64,000 nt of DNA from Pantoea rwandensis (GTDB taxonomy: Bacteria; Pseudomonadota; Gammaproteobacteria; Enterobacterales; Enterobacteriaceae): positions 3,224,001-3,288,000 of the forward strand of contig NZ_CP009454.1 of NCBI RefSeq assembly GCF_000759475.1. Direction: 5' to 3'. Position 1 is the stretch's first letter; each line of letters begins with the position of its first letter. A program made the position numbers and the translations under genes. Shown piece by piece: positions 1-8,698 of the stretch. The notes below the pieces were generated by a model. It did no database searches and was not told the DNA's origin. It saw nothing but the letters and a program-made list of their open reading frames with translations.

Positions 1-37
1 TTGTCATGCGTATTCGAGCATCATAACGGGGCTGACT

Positions 38-712
38 ATGATGAACCAACTGGCATTACCTTTCCTTGTACTGGGCGGTTGTACAGCGCTGATGATCTTA
101 AAAGATCTTTTCCGTCACCCGCATCCGGTGGCCATCATGAATATCATCTGGCCGCTGACCGGCCTCTATATGCCGTTCATCGGATGGTTAGCCTGGTGGT
201 ATCTGGGCCGTAAACCTTCACGTCAGGTAAAACTTGCGCTGCTGGTTCCACAAAAAATTCAGAGTAATGCCAGCTGGCAAACAATATTTATTTCCACCTC
301 ATTATCTGCTGCGGCCTGTATATTTGGCGACATAATGACCCTACCAATAATCACCTTGCTAAATCAGTTCGCCATTATGCCAACGCTTTGGATGCAGGCA
401 ATTATTTGCTTGATAGTTTCTCTGGTGGTGGGTTTATTTTTCCAGTTCCTGGCGATTCGCCAACGTGAAAAACGTTCATTTGGCCGGGCGTTATTATTAG
501 CATTTAAAACCGAAACATTCCCCCTGCTGATTTATCAATTAGGTATTTTTATCTTTATGGCACTGGCACTAAAATTTGTTCTCAACCAGCAAATCAATCC
601 GTTGCTGGTCGCTTTCTGGTTTATGTTACAACTGGCCATGATCATCGGTTTTCTATTCTCCTGGCCCGCTAATCATTTCCTGATAAAACGAGGGCTTAAC
701 CCCGCCGTCTAA
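38..712 (+). CDS. DUF4396 domain multi-pass membrane protein
   Basis: A 224-residue hydrophobic protein with about six predicted membrane segments. The stretch near residues 34-50 (NIIWPLTGLYMPFIGWLAWW) and the C-terminal NHFLIKRGLNP resemble the DUF4396 family as I remember it. The function of that family is not established. ATG codons at 38 and 41 are both possible starts; no strong ribosome site separates them. The gene ends exactly where the convergent extensin-like gene ends. The family call is from memory of the motif, and the role is unknown. Confidence 0.65.
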   Translation: MMNQLALPFLVLGGCTALMILKDLFRHPHPVAIMNIIWPLTGLYMPFIGWLAWWYLGRKPSRQVKLALLVPQKIQSNASWQTIFISTSLSAAACIFGDIMTLPIITLLNQFAIMPTLWMQAIICLIVSLVVGLFFQFLAIRQREKRSFGRALLLAFKTETFPLLIYQLGIFIFMALALKFVLNQQINPLLVAFWFMLQLAMIIGFLFSWPANHFLIKRGLNPAV

Positions 713-1411
713 CTAACGACAGTATCCGGCGCCGCGCATGCCCAGGTGAAAATGTCCGGCATGCGCGGCGTTGTAATCCGGTCCTAACGCATTGCCAAAG
801 GTCGCACAGCCGTTTTGCCATAAAGCGCGGAGCCCTGCAGCCGCATCCTCAGGTTGATGCCAGTTTTTTGCCACCTGCAGCCAGCGTCCATCGGCAAGCT
901 GAAACCCTGTCACATCCCATGCATCTGCTGTTGCATGCTCGCTTAAACGCCCCTGCTGGCGATGATAGATATTTCGACAGGCGTAACTGCCGACGTGGCT
1001 GATGTGCCGAATCGGGCTGTTGATACCTGCCTGCTGCAAGGCGTGAGTGCTGTTGACGACATAGATTGTGCTGCTCACTGCCATGGGGCAACTGGCAAGA
1101 AAGCTGCTGCTCAATGTCACTTCACCAAAACCACTCACGCGCAAAGGTTGTTCAATAGGGCAATCACCTTTCAGTGCTGGCACCGCGCGAAATTCTACCC
1201 ATCCCTGCTGACTGGCTCGCTGCATCACCGCCATACAGGCCGCAGGATCGTGACTCAGGCGCTGCAATTTGTAGCGCATCATCCATCCTTGTGGGTCAGT
1301 GACCGACAGCGGCGTAAACGGATTCCACTGCGGCGGCAAATGCGTTTTCAGCCACGGCAAACTCCACCAGCCACATAATGCCAACAGAGCAATCGCTAAT
1401 AATGCGCGCAT
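713..1411 (-). CDS. Extensin-like C-terminal domain protein, secreted or membrane-anchored
   Basis: A 232-residue protein with an N-terminal hydrophobic helix (MRALLAIALLALCGWW) that acts as an anchor or uncleaved signal. The C-terminal half matches the extensin-like C-terminal family: GSYACRNIYHR, then SEHATADAWDVTGF, then GPDYNAAHAGHFHLGM and a terminal GAGYCR. The two His/Asp clusters resemble the metal site of D-Ala-D-Ala carboxypeptidase (M15-like) folds, so a cell-wall role is plausible but inferred. I prefer the ATG at 1411 over the in-frame GTG at 1414 because GAGG lies a few bases upstream. Its stop abuts the DUF4396 gene, so the two are convergent. Confidence 0.75.
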   Translation of the reverse strand: MRALLAIALLALCGWWSLPWLKTHLPPQWNPFTPLSVTDPQGWMMRYKLQRLSHDPAACMAVMQRASQQGWVEFRAVPALKGDCPIEQPLRVSGFGEVTLSSSFLASCPMAVSSTIYVVNSTHALQQAGINSPIRHISHVGSYACRNIYHRQQGRLSEHATADAWDVTGFQLADGRWLQVAKNWHQPEDAAAGLRALWQNGCATFGNALGPDYNAAHAGHFHLGMRGAGYCR

Positions 1412-1666
1412 CACACCTCACGTTTACTCATAAAAAGAAGACGTAAGTGTAGGTGGCAAAATGGGGAGATAACGCAGAAAAGGCTTAATTGCTGAAGATT
1501 TACGCAAATGTACCGTGGATTATGCCATGTAAATATTTACTGACAGAGGAAACCCCGTAAAAGGTCACAATTGTAAAAAAACAATTACCGAGAGTTGCAA
1601 CCTTTCCACTATCTTATGCCACTTGCCCTATCAAACGGCACGTTATCTAACAGCCAGTAGAGCTGA

Positions 1667-1674
1667 CACAACAT
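1667..1674 (+). promoter_or_regulatory. Candidate GcvB small-RNA target motif in the cycA leader
   Basis: The octamer CACAACAT lies about 21 nt before the cycA start. It matches the CACAACAY motif recognised by the GU-rich R1 region of GcvB, and cycA is a known GcvB target in E. coli. The motif is seen directly; regulation here is inferred. Confidence 0.55.
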
Positions 1675-1695
1675 CAAAACAGGAAAGATATATTT

Positions 1696-3087
1696 ATGGT
1701 TGATCAATCCAAAGAGGCGCTTATCGAGGCCGAACAGCCCGATAAGCTCCAGCGTAATCTGCATAACCGCCATATCCAACTGATTGCTATCGGTGGCGCG
1801 ATCGGCACCGGGTTGTTTATGGGCTCAGGTAAAACTATCAGCCTGGCCGGCCCCTCGATCATTTTCGTTTATATGATCATCGGTTTTATGCTGTTTTTCG
1901 TCATGCGCGCTATGGGCGAATTGCTGCTCTCAAATCTTGAATATAAATCATTCAGCGATTTTGCTGCCGACTTACTCGGGCCATGGGCGGGATATTTTAC
2001 CGGCTGGACTTACTGGTTCTGTTGGGTGGTAACGGGCATTGCTGATGTCGTGGCCATTAGTGCCTATTTCCAACTCTGGTTCCCCGACTTTTCCATCTGG
2101 ATGAGTGCGCTGCTGTGTATATTTGTGTTCCTGGCGCTCAATATCGCAACGGTGAAATTGTTTGGCGAAATGGAGTTCTGGTTCGCGATTATTAAAATCG
2201 TGGCGATTGTTGCTCTGATCGTGACCGGCATCGTGCTGGTCAGCATGCATTATCCTTCACCTAACGGCAGCGCCGCGGCCCTGAGCAATATCTGGGATCA
2301 TGGCGGTATGTTCCCGAAAGGATTGAGCGGCTTCTTTGCTGGCTTCCAGATTGCGGTATTTGCCTTCGTCGGCATTGAGTTAGTGGGAACAGCCGCAGCA
2401 GAAACCAAAGATCCGCACAAGGTGTTGCCACGCGCGATTAACGCCATTCCGTTGCGCATCATTATGTTTTACGTTCTGGCGTTGCTGGTGATCATGGCGG
2501 TGACGCCGTGGAATCAGGTGATGCCAGACCGCAGCCCCTTCGTTGAGATGTTTGTGCTGATCGGATTACCCGCCGCCGCCAGCATCGTTAACTTCGTGGT
2601 GCTGACTTCTGCTGCATCATCCGCCAACAGCGGCATTTTCTCCACCAGCCGTATGCTGTACGGTCTGTCAGAACAAGGCGTGGCACACAAAGCGTTTGGC
2701 CGCCTGTCGGCACGCGCGGTTCCCACCACCGGGCTGTTTTTCTCCTGCTTCTGCCTGCTGTGCGGCGTGGCGCTGATTTACCTGATTCCCGATGTGATGA
2801 CGGTATTCACCATGGTTACAACGGTATCGGCGATTTTGTTTATGTTCGTCTGGACCATCATCCTGTGCAGCTATCTGGCTTACCGCAAACAGCATCCACA
2901 ACGTCATGCTGAGTCGAAGTTCAAGATGCCGCTGGGCAAGCTGATGTGCTGGGTGTGCATGGCGTTCTTCGCCTTTGTCATTGTCCTGCTGACCTTGCAA
3001 GATGATACTCGCCAGGCGTTGATGGTCACGCCGCTGTGGTTCGTCATTCTCACTATGGGCTGGTTGTTACGTCGTCGTAAAGCCTGA
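1696..3087 (+). CDS. cycA: D-serine/D-alanine/glycine:H+ symporter CycA
   Basis: A 463-residue amino-acid/polyamine/organocation family permease of the inner membrane with about 12 membrane segments. It imports glycine, D-alanine, D-serine and also D-cycloserine. The first helix carries the family motif IGGAIGTGLFMGSGK near residues 32-46, and most of the chain matches E. coli CycA nearly residue for residue (for example GLSGFFAGFQIAVFAFVGIE and TSAASSANSG). It is slightly shorter than the 470-residue E. coli protein because the C-terminus ends at RRRKA. It is a single gene with its own leader and a strong terminator. The leader has a GcvB-type motif. Confidence 0.95.
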   Translation: MVDQSKEALIEAEQPDKLQRNLHNRHIQLIAIGGAIGTGLFMGSGKTISLAGPSIIFVYMIIGFMLFFVMRAMGELLLSNLEYKSFSDFAADLLGPWAGYFTGWTYWFCWVVTGIADVVAISAYFQLWFPDFSIWMSALLCIFVFLALNIATVKLFGEMEFWFAIIKIVAIVALIVTGIVLVSMHYPSPNGSAAALSNIWDHGGMFPKGLSGFFAGFQIAVFAFVGIELVGTAAAETKDPHKVLPRAINAIPLRIIMFYVLALLVIMAVTPWNQVMPDRSPFVEMFVLIGLPAAASIVNFVVLTSAASSANSGIFSTSRMLYGLSEQGVAHKAFGRLSARAVPTTGLFFSCFCLLCGVALIYLIPDVMTVFTMVTTVSAILFMFVWTIILCSYLAYRKQHPQRHAESKFKMPLGKLMCWVCMAFFAFVIVLLTLQDDTRQALMVTPLWFVILTMGWLLRRRKA

Positions 3088-3104
3088 TAGCCCTGCCGAA
3101 AAAA

Positions 3105-3130
3105 AGCCCCGAATGCTCGGGGCTTTTTTT
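3105..3130. terminator. Bidirectional rho-independent terminator between cycA and the YdjM-type gene
   Basis: AGCCCCGA and TCGGGGCT form an 8-bp stem. A run of seven T follows on the plus strand and a run of A precedes it, so it can end transcription from both sides. The T run overlaps the stop codon of the convergent gene at 3129. Confidence 0.9.
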
Positions 3131-4103
3131 ATAACCTTTCGCGTAATTTATGCCATGCCTGCGCCAGTGAAGGCCGTACCGAAGGCTCCCTTTCCGGTGC
3201 CGGTTCGGGAACATGTGCCGATCCCAGATTGAAGGTGAAGGTGTAATTGGGCGCTTCCCCCATCCTTAAATCCGAAATCAAGGTATCTTCACCCTGCTGG
3301 CGCATGGCGTAAAAACCATGGCTGAACCACGCCACTCGCTCGGCATACCAGTCGCCTTTAAACGCATCGAACAATTCCGGGTTGCGCGGATGCCAATGAA
3401 TTTCCAGTGCACGATCGGGTGACAGCAGTGACCAATAGGCTTCACCGTAACGATCGGGGGTCATAATCACGGTTCGCCACACCAGGGTATTAAACGCCGT
3501 TGGCGTCACCAGCACCTGCTGCGGCTTGATGGATTGATCGGTCAAATCACGATTGATATGCTGCGTCGCCACGCCCTGCACCACCATGCTCCAGCCGAGA
3601 TACAGCGTACTGATCAGCAAGCCCGCCTGATTCCAGCGCAGCCCTACGCCATCACGCCGCCATAACGCCACCCCCAGCGTGATCAGCAATGGCAGTGTAT
3701 ACAACGGATCGATGATGTACATGCTGCCAATCGCGTAGGGGAAATCGGTAAACGGCAACCCCAGTTGCGTGCCGTACACCGTTGTCAGATCGAGCAATGG
3801 ATGCGTAATCAGGGCCAGCCAAATTGCCAGACACCAACCGCGCCAGTGGGAGCGACTGCGGGTTGCACCTGCGATCAGCCAGGCCAGCAGGGGCGCAACT
3901 AACGTGAGCCATATCAGCGCATGGCTCTCAGTTCGATGCAGCGTCATATTGCGAATCGCATCGCCATGATCGATAAACACATCAAGATCGGGCAAGGTGC
4001 CGGCAATCGCCCCCACCAGCGCCGATTGCCATAACGGCACGCGCTTGCCCATTACCGCAACGGTGACCGCCGCGCCCAACGTCAGTTGTGATAGCGAATC
4101 CAT
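3129..4103 (-). CDS. YdjM-family membrane-bound metal-dependent hydrolase
   Basis: A 324-residue inner-membrane protein. The N-terminal half matches the YdjM/LexA-regulated hydrolase family: MDSLSQLTLGAAV start, GAIAGTLPDLDVF near residue 31, HRTESHALIW near residue 56 and THPLLDLTTVYGTQ near residue 100. The D, H and E residues in these motifs are the proposed metal ligands. The C-terminal third is soluble. It lies 23 bp downstream of rutR on the same strand, so the two are probably co-transcribed. I saw no LexA box, unlike the SOS-regulated ydjM of E. coli. Substrate unknown. Confidence 0.8.
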   Translation of the reverse strand: MDSLSQLTLGAAVTVAVMGKRVPLWQSALVGAIAGTLPDLDVFIDHGDAIRNMTLHRTESHALIWLTLVAPLLAWLIAGATRSRSHWRGWCLAIWLALITHPLLDLTTVYGTQLGLPFTDFPYAIGSMYIIDPLYTLPLLITLGVALWRRDGVGLRWNQAGLLISTLYLGWSMVVQGVATQHINRDLTDQSIKPQQVLVTPTAFNTLVWRTVIMTPDRYGEAYWSLLSPDRALEIHWHPRNPELFDAFKGDWYAERVAWFSHGFYAMRQQGEDTLISDLRMGEAPNYTFTFNLGSAHVPEPAPEREPSVRPSLAQAWHKLRERL

Positions 4104-4126
4104 GCACTCTCCTGGCTAAAGCGGGA

Positions 4127-4762
4127 TCAACGCACGCGGATCCCTTCAATAATCATGCGCTGAACATTCTCCAGCGTTTGCTCAAAAAATTCAGGGTCAC
4201 TCAGGGTCTGGCCGGTGATCGCTTCAACCTGCGAAGCAAAATCCGCGTAGTGTTGCGTGGTGGCCCACAACAGGAAAAACAGATGCTGAGGTTGCACACC
4301 GGCTAACCGCCCTTCTGCAATCCACTGCTCGATGATCGCCGCCTTCTCATCCACCAGCGCTTTTAAATCCCCGGCCAGTTCACCTTTGAGTAAAGGAGCG
4401 CCTTGTAGCATCTCGAGACAGAACAAGCGCGAGGCCTGCGGGTGATCGCGCGACACCTCCAGCTTAAGACGGATATATTTCCGAATGGCGGTCAGTGGGT
4501 CCTGATCGTGGCGCAGTGCACGCAGTGGTGCCAGCCATACATCAAGGATCTCCTTCAGAACCGCGATATACAGCACCTCTTTTGAGGGATAGTAGTAAAG
4601 CAAATTGGTCTTGGAGACATCGGCACGCTCTGCCACTTTATCGAGGCTGGTACCGTGAATACCGAACTGCGAGAAGAAGCTTAACGCCGCTTCCAGTATC
4701 GCAGCCCGTTTTGCGGCAACGGCACGTGAACGTCGGCCCGGTTGTTTTTCATCGCTTTTCAC
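4127..4762 (-). CDS. rutR: HTH-type transcriptional regulator RutR (TetR family)
   Basis: A 211-residue TetR-type regulator. In E. coli it binds uracil or thymine and then releases the rut promoter, and it also acts on other pyrimidine and purine genes. The N-terminal helix-turn-helix spans about residues 17-63 (GTSLDKVAERADVSKTNLLY). The C-terminal ligand domain matches E. coli RutR closely (RLKLEVSRDHPQASRLFC, TQHYADFASQVEAI). The start is GTG at 4762 with AGAGG seven bases upstream. It is divergent from rutA with a 308-bp shared control region, the standard arrangement. Confidence 0.95.
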   Translation of the reverse strand: MKSDEKQPGRRSRAVAAKRAAILEAALSFFSQFGIHGTSLDKVAERADVSKTNLLYYYPSKEVLYIAVLKEILDVWLAPLRALRHDQDPLTAIRKYIRLKLEVSRDHPQASRLFCLEMLQGAPLLKGELAGDLKALVDEKAAIIEQWIAEGRLAGVQPQHLFFLLWATTQHYADFASQVEAITGQTLSDPEFFEQTLENVQRMIIEGIRVR

Positions 4763-4878
4763 ACTGTTACCTCTTCAATCCTGCCTGTCTGCATCATAAC
4801 AAAGCCCCTCTTTCCTGCCTAATCGCTCGCCCTGCACCTTTTTTGACCACCGTGCGCATGAAAAACGTGCAAAAAGTT

Positions 4879-4894
4879 TTGACCAAACGGTCTG
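4879..4894 (+). promoter_or_regulatory. RutR-like operator
   Basis: TTGACCAAACGGTCTG compares with the RutR consensus TTGACCA-NN-TGGTCAA; the left half is exact and the right half keeps GGTC. Two further half-sites lie nearby: TTGACCA at 4843-4849 and TAGACCA at 4898-4904. The site is about 75-90 bp upstream of the sigma54 promoter elements. Assignment rests on the consensus and on the neighbouring rutR gene. Confidence 0.7.
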
Positions 4895-4966
4895 ATTTAG
4901 ACCAACCGCTCTACTTTCATCCTTTAAGGGTTTTTAACACATTGTTGTATAAGGCATTTAAAAATG

Positions 4967-4982
4967 TGGCACAGGCTTTGCA
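4967..4982 (+). promoter_or_regulatory. Sigma54 (-24/-12) promoter for the rut operon
   Basis: TGGCACAGGCTTTGCA matches the consensus TGGCAC-N5-TTGCA with GG (4968-4969) and GC (4980-4981) separated by the required 10 nt. Transcription should start near 4993. In E. coli the rut operon is activated by NtrC under nitrogen limitation, so this promoter fits the expected control. Confidence 0.85.
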
Positions 4983-5070
4983 ATTCTGTGACTGAGCGCC
5001 GCTCGCAGGATGCGTGCAGGAAGCAGTGCAGCGCGTAAAGCAATGCCCGTTCAATGCAGAGAGGTTTCAC

Positions 5071-6162
5071 ATGAAAATTGGCGTATTTATCCCGATTGGC
5101 AACAATGGCTGGCTCATCTCCACCCATGCGCCGCAGTACAAACCGACTTTTGAACTCAATAAAGAGATTGTGCTGAAGGCCGAGCATTATCACTTCGACT
5201 TTGCGCTCTCGATGATCAAACTGCGTGGCTTCGGAGGTAAAACCGAATTCTGGGATCACAACCTTGAATCCTTCACGCTGATGGCGGGGCTCGCGGCGGT
5301 GACCTCACGGATTGAGATCTATGCCACGGCAGCCACGCTGACGCTGCCCCCAGCAATTGTGGCGCGCATGGCCGCCACCATCGATTCGATTTCCAATGGC
5401 CGTTTCGGCGTCAATCTGGTCACCGGCTGGCAGAAACCCGAATACGAACAGATGGGATTGTGGCCGGGTGATGAGTACTTCTCCAGCCGTTACCAATACC
5501 TCACCGAGTACGTCACCGTGCTGCGCGATTTATGGGGCACCGGTCAGAGTGACTTCAAGGGTGAATTTTTCACCATGAATGACTGCCGCGTCAGCCCGCA
5601 ACCGCAGAAACCGATGAAGGTGATCTGCGCCGGGCAGAGCGATGCCGGTATGGCGTTCTCCGCGCAGCATGCCGATTACAACTTCTGCTTCGGCAAAGGG
5701 GTCAACACGCCCACCGCTTTCGCCCCGACCGCCAGCCGCATGAAAGCCGCAGCGGATCACGCCGGGCGCGATGTTGGCTCTTACGTGCTGTTTATGATCA
5801 TCGCCGCCGAAAGCGACGAGGCCGCGCGTGCCAAATGGGAGCATTACAAAGCAGGTGCCGATGAAGAAGCGCTTGCCTGGCTCACCACGCAAAGCCAGCA
5901 GGACACCAAATCGGGTAGCGATACCAACGTGCGTCAGATGGCCGATCCCACCTCAGCCGTCAACATCAATATGGGCACCCTGGTGGGTTCATACGCCAAT
6001 GTGGCACGAATGTTGGATGAAGTGGCAGAGGTCGATGGCGCTCAAGGCGTACTACTGACCTTTGATGACTTCCTGCAAGGCATTGAAGATTTCGGCGAAC
6101 GTATCCAGCCATTAATGCAGTGTCGTCAAAACGTTATCACTTCGCAGAAGGAGGTTGCCTGA
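5071..6162 (+). CDS. rutA: Pyrimidine monooxygenase RutA
   Basis: A flavin-dependent, luciferase-like monooxygenase that opens the uracil ring between N3 and C4 with FMNH2 and O2, giving ureidoacrylate peracid. The 363 residues from [14 protein letters not shown] match E. coli RutA nearly throughout ([36 protein letters not shown]). I chose ATG 5071 because GAGAGG precedes it by seven bases. An in-frame GTG at 5014 would add 19 residues as in the older E. coli annotation and would sit only about 20 nt after the predicted transcript start. First gene of the operon; overlaps rutB by one base (TGATG). Confidence 0.95.
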   Translation: MKIGVFIPIGNNGWLISTHAPQYKPTFELNKEIVLKAEHYHFDFALSMIKLRGFGGKTEFWDHNLESFTLMAGLAAVTSRIEIYATAATLTLPPAIVARMAATIDSISNGRFGVNLVTGWQKPEYEQMGLWPGDEYFSSRYQYLTEYVTVLRDLWGTGQSDFKGEFFTMNDCRVSPQPQKPMKVICAGQSDAGMAFSAQHADYNFCFGKGVNTPTAFAPTASRMKAAADHAGRDVGSYVLFMIIAAESDEAARAKWEHYKAGADEEALAWLTTQSQQDTKSGSDTNVRQMADPTSAVNINMGTLVGSYANVARMLDEVAEVDGAQGVLLTFDDFLQGIEDFGERIQPLMQCRQNVITSQKEVA

Positions 6163-6872
6163 TGAGTACCGTAACCTGTGCCCATACGTCGAGTTTGCCC
6201 AATATCACCCTGCCCGCCCGGCCCGAAGCTATCGCACTGCCGCCGGCGCAAAGTGCCTTGATCGTCGTGGATATGCAAAACGCCTATGCCACCGAAGGGG
6301 GTTATCTGGATCTTGCCGGTTTTGATGTCTCCGCCACCAAACCCGTGATCGCCAAAATTCATCAGGCGGTCACCGCGGCACGCGCCGCTGGCATGCAGAT
6401 TATCTGGTTCCAGAACGGCTGGGACGACCAGTACATCGAAGCGGGTGATGCTGGCTCGCCTAACTTCCATAAGTCGAATGCACTGAAAACCATGCGTAAG
6501 CGCCCGGAGTTACAGGGCACGCTGCTGTCGAAAGGCGGCTGGGATTATGCGCTGGTGGATGAACTGGTGCCACAGGCAGGAGACATCGTGCTGCCCAAAC
6601 CGCGCTACAGCGGCTTCTTCAATACCCCACTCGACAGCATGCTGCGCAGCCGCGGTATCCGCCATCTGGTGTTCACCGGTATAGCCACCAACGTGTGTGT
6701 CGAATCCACGCTGCGTGATGGCTTCTTCCTCGAATATTTTGGCGTGGTGCTGGAAGACGCCACTTATCAGGCTGGACCGCCGTTTGCTCAGCAGGCGGCG
6801 ATTTTCAACATCGAAACCTTCTTTGGCTGGGTCAGTGACACAGACACCTTTTGTGAAGCCCTGAAGGCTTAA
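6162..6872 (+). CDS. rutB: Ureidoacrylate amidohydrolase RutB
   Basis: A 236-residue isochorismatase-like cysteine hydrolase that splits ureidoacrylate (peracid) into aminoacrylate and carbamate. The expected Asp-Lys-Cys triad is visible: Asp37 in LIVVDMQN, a Lys near 146 in [10 protein letters not shown] and Cys near 179 in [10 protein letters not shown]. The N-terminus is about 13 residues longer than that of E. coli RutB (extra [15 protein letters not shown] before LPARPEAI). The start ATG overlaps the rutA stop and has GGAGG just upstream, which decides against the longer upstream reading. Confidence 0.95.
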   Translation: MSTVTCAHTSSLPNITLPARPEAIALPPAQSALIVVDMQNAYATEGGYLDLAGFDVSATKPVIAKIHQAVTAARAAGMQIIWFQNGWDDQYIEAGDAGSPNFHKSNALKTMRKRPELQGTLLSKGGWDYALVDELVPQAGDIVLPKPRYSGFFNTPLDSMLRSRGIRHLVFTGIATNVCVESTLRDGFFLEYFGVVLEDATYQAGPPFAQQAAIFNIETFFGWVSDTDTFCEALKA

Positions 6873-6916
6873 GGCCAATCTCACCTGCAAAACCATAACG
6901 ATAAGGAACTGCGACG

Positions 6917-7312
6917 ATGCCTAAAAGTGTGATTATCCCTGCCGGTAGCGGCACCCCGATTGCGCCCTTTGTGCCGGGAACGCTGGCCGATGGCGTGGTT
7001 TACGTGTCAGGTACGCTACCGTTCGATGCCAGTAACAATGTGGTCCACGTCGGCGATGCAGCGGCACAAACCCGCCACGTGCTGGAAACCATTAAAAAGG
7101 TGATCGAGACCGCCGGTGGCAAGATGAGTGATGTCACTTTCAACTCTATATTCCTCACCGACTGGAGCAACTACGCCGCGATTAATCAGGTTTACGCCGA
7201 GTATTTTCCCGGCGACAAGCCTGCGCGCTTCTGCATTCAGTGCGGATTGGTTAAACCAGACGCACTGATTGAAATTGCCAGCGTCGCGCACATCGGTCCC
7301 CAGGAGGCGTAA
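6917..7312 (+). CDS. rutC: 3-aminoacrylate deaminase RutC (RidA family)
   Basis: A 131-residue YjgF/YER057c/UK114 (RidA) family protein. RutC deaminates aminoacrylate to malonic semialdehyde, releasing ammonium. It shows the family core: [12 protein letters not shown] near residues 26-37, and a C-terminal [20 protein letters not shown] with the Arg that binds substrate carboxylates and a Cys. AAGGA lies upstream of the ATG. It follows rutB after 44 bp and overlaps rutD by one base. Confidence 0.95.
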   Translation: MPKSVIIPAGSGTPIAPFVPGTLADGVVYVSGTLPFDASNNVVHVGDAAAQTRHVLETIKKVIETAGGKMSDVTFNSIFLTDWSNYAAINQVYAEYFPGDKPARFCIQCGLVKPDALIEIASVAHIGPQEA

Positions 7313-8115
7313 TGCACCTTGAGATTCATGGTTTAACCGCTGCCGACGCGCCAACGCTGGTGCTGTCGTCCGGCCTGGGTGGCGTGGCGGGCTTTTGGCA
7401 ACCCCAGCTAGCGGCACTCACTCCTCATTATCGGGTGGTGACTTACGATCAGCGCGGTACCGGTCGCAGTGCCGATACGCTGCCTGAAGGCTACAGCATG
7501 GCGATGATGGCCGCCGAACTGGCTGAACGACTGGCGCAACATGACATTCACCATTACGACATTATTGGCCACGCGCTGGGTGGCCTGATTGGCCTGCAGC
7601 TGGCCCTGGATTATCCCGACCGTGTCGGCCGCATCGTGGTGATTAATGGCTGGCTGTCGCTGGATCCTCACACTCAACGCTGCTTCCAGGTGCGGCAGGA
7701 TCTCCTGCTCAACGTGGGCGTTGAAGCCTTCGTGCGGGCGCAGCCGCTGTTCCTCTATCCGGCTGAATGGCTGGCGCGCCATCAGGCGCGTATCACGGCT
7801 GAAGATGCTCATCACGTGGCTCATTTTCAGGGTATGGAGAATCTGCTACGTCGATTACATGCATTAATGAACTGTGATTTTCGTGCCCATGCAGCGCGGA
7901 TTCAGCAACCGGTGTTAGCCATCTGTAGCCAGGACGATCTACTGGTGCCGTGGAGCTGCTCGCCACTGCTGGCCCAGGCGTTGCCTGACAGCAGTCTGAT
8001 TGAGATGCCGTGGGGTGGACATGCTATGAGCGTGACCGATGCCGATAACTTCAACGCACTGCTGCTGCAATGGTTGGCCGAAACCGCTGCACCTGCACAG
8101 CGTGCCGCAAGTTGA
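7312..8115 (+). CDS. rutD: Putative carbamate hydrolase RutD (alpha/beta hydrolase fold)
   Basis: A 267-residue alpha/beta-hydrolase-fold protein thought to speed carbamate breakdown in the Rut pathway. The nucleophile elbow reads GHALGG (residues 86-91), so the usual serine is alanine. E. coli RutD has the same substitution, so this is a family trait, not decay. Other fold landmarks are the oxyanion region SSGLGGVAGFW near residue 19, the acid region SQDDLLVPW and a C-terminal GGHA. Its ATG overlaps the rutC stop. rutF follows 16 bp downstream, with no rutE between. Confidence 0.93.
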   Translation: MHLEIHGLTAADAPTLVLSSGLGGVAGFWQPQLAALTPHYRVVTYDQRGTGRSADTLPEGYSMAMMAAELAERLAQHDIHHYDIIGHALGGLIGLQLALDYPDRVGRIVVINGWLSLDPHTQRCFQVRQDLLLNVGVEAFVRAQPLFLYPAEWLARHQARITAEDAHHVAHFQGMENLLRRLHALMNCDFRAHAARIQQPVLAICSQDDLLVPWSCSPLLAQALPDSSLIEMPWGGHAMSVTDADNFNALLLQWLAETAAPAQRAAS

Positions 8116-8131
8116 ACAGAGGAGTTGAATC

Positions 8132-8653
8132 ATGAGTGTGCATGAATTGCCGCTGCCGCCCAATGTTGACCGCGATGCTTTTCGCCATGCCATGGCACGA
8201 TTGGGTGCTGCGGTGAATATCATCACCACCGACGGTCCAGCGGGTCGCGCCGGATTCACCGCATCTGCGGTCTGCAGCGTGACGGATACGCCGCCTACTT
8301 TGCTGGTGTGTCTGAATCGTTCGGCATCGGTCTGGCCGACCTTTCGGGATAATGGCTATCTGTGCGTCAACACCCTCGCAGCCGGTCATGAGGATCTTTC
8401 TACGCTGTTTGGTGGTAAAACGCCGATGGATCAGCGTTTTGCTGCGGCTAACTGGCACACGCTGGCCAGCGGTTCACCGCTGCTGGAGGGTGCCACCGTG
8501 TCGTTTGATTGTAAAATCACCCAGGTGGTCAGTGTTGGCACACACGACGTTTTGATGTGTGAAGCGCTGGCGCTGGTACGTAACGATGATTCCCATGGCC
8601 TGGCGTGGTTTGACCGTGGATATCATCACCTTTTACGGCAGGACGCCCGCTAA
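8132..8653 (+). CDS. rutF: FMN reductase (NADH) RutF
   Basis: A 173-residue flavin reductase of the HpaC/flavin-reductase-like family that supplies reduced FMN to RutA. Motifs include [19 protein letters not shown] near residue 18, [21 protein letters not shown] near residue 40 and the flavin-binding [16 protein letters not shown] region. GAGG at 8121-8124 precedes the ATG. In E. coli rutE lies immediately upstream; here rutD is the immediate neighbour. Confidence 0.95.
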   Translation: MSVHELPLPPNVDRDAFRHAMARLGAAVNIITTDGPAGRAGFTASAVCSVTDTPPTLLVCLNRSASVWPTFRDNGYLCVNTLAAGHEDLSTLFGGKTPMDQRFAAANWHTLASGSPLLEGATVSFDCKITQVVSVGTHDVLMCEALALVRNDDSHGLAWFDRGYHHLLRQDAR

Positions 8654-8698
8654 CGCCGCTCTGCGCGGCCCGGTTCCACCGCTACCCTGGAGAAAACG

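Larger units (their letters stand above)
4763..5070. promoter_or_regulatory. rutR-rutA divergent control region
   Basis: About 308 bp without a gene. It carries the sigma54 promoter and RutR-like boxes listed separately. A loose dyad at 4853-4871 (TGCGCAT, 5-nt gap, ACGTGCA) could be an NtrC enhancer, but its spacing and match are poor. No rutR promoter could be picked out with confidence. Confidence 0.7.

Noticed and set aside
7312..8115. RutD missing its catalytic serine (GHALGG)
   Set aside because: E. coli RutD has the same alanine, so it is a family feature and not an inactivating change here.
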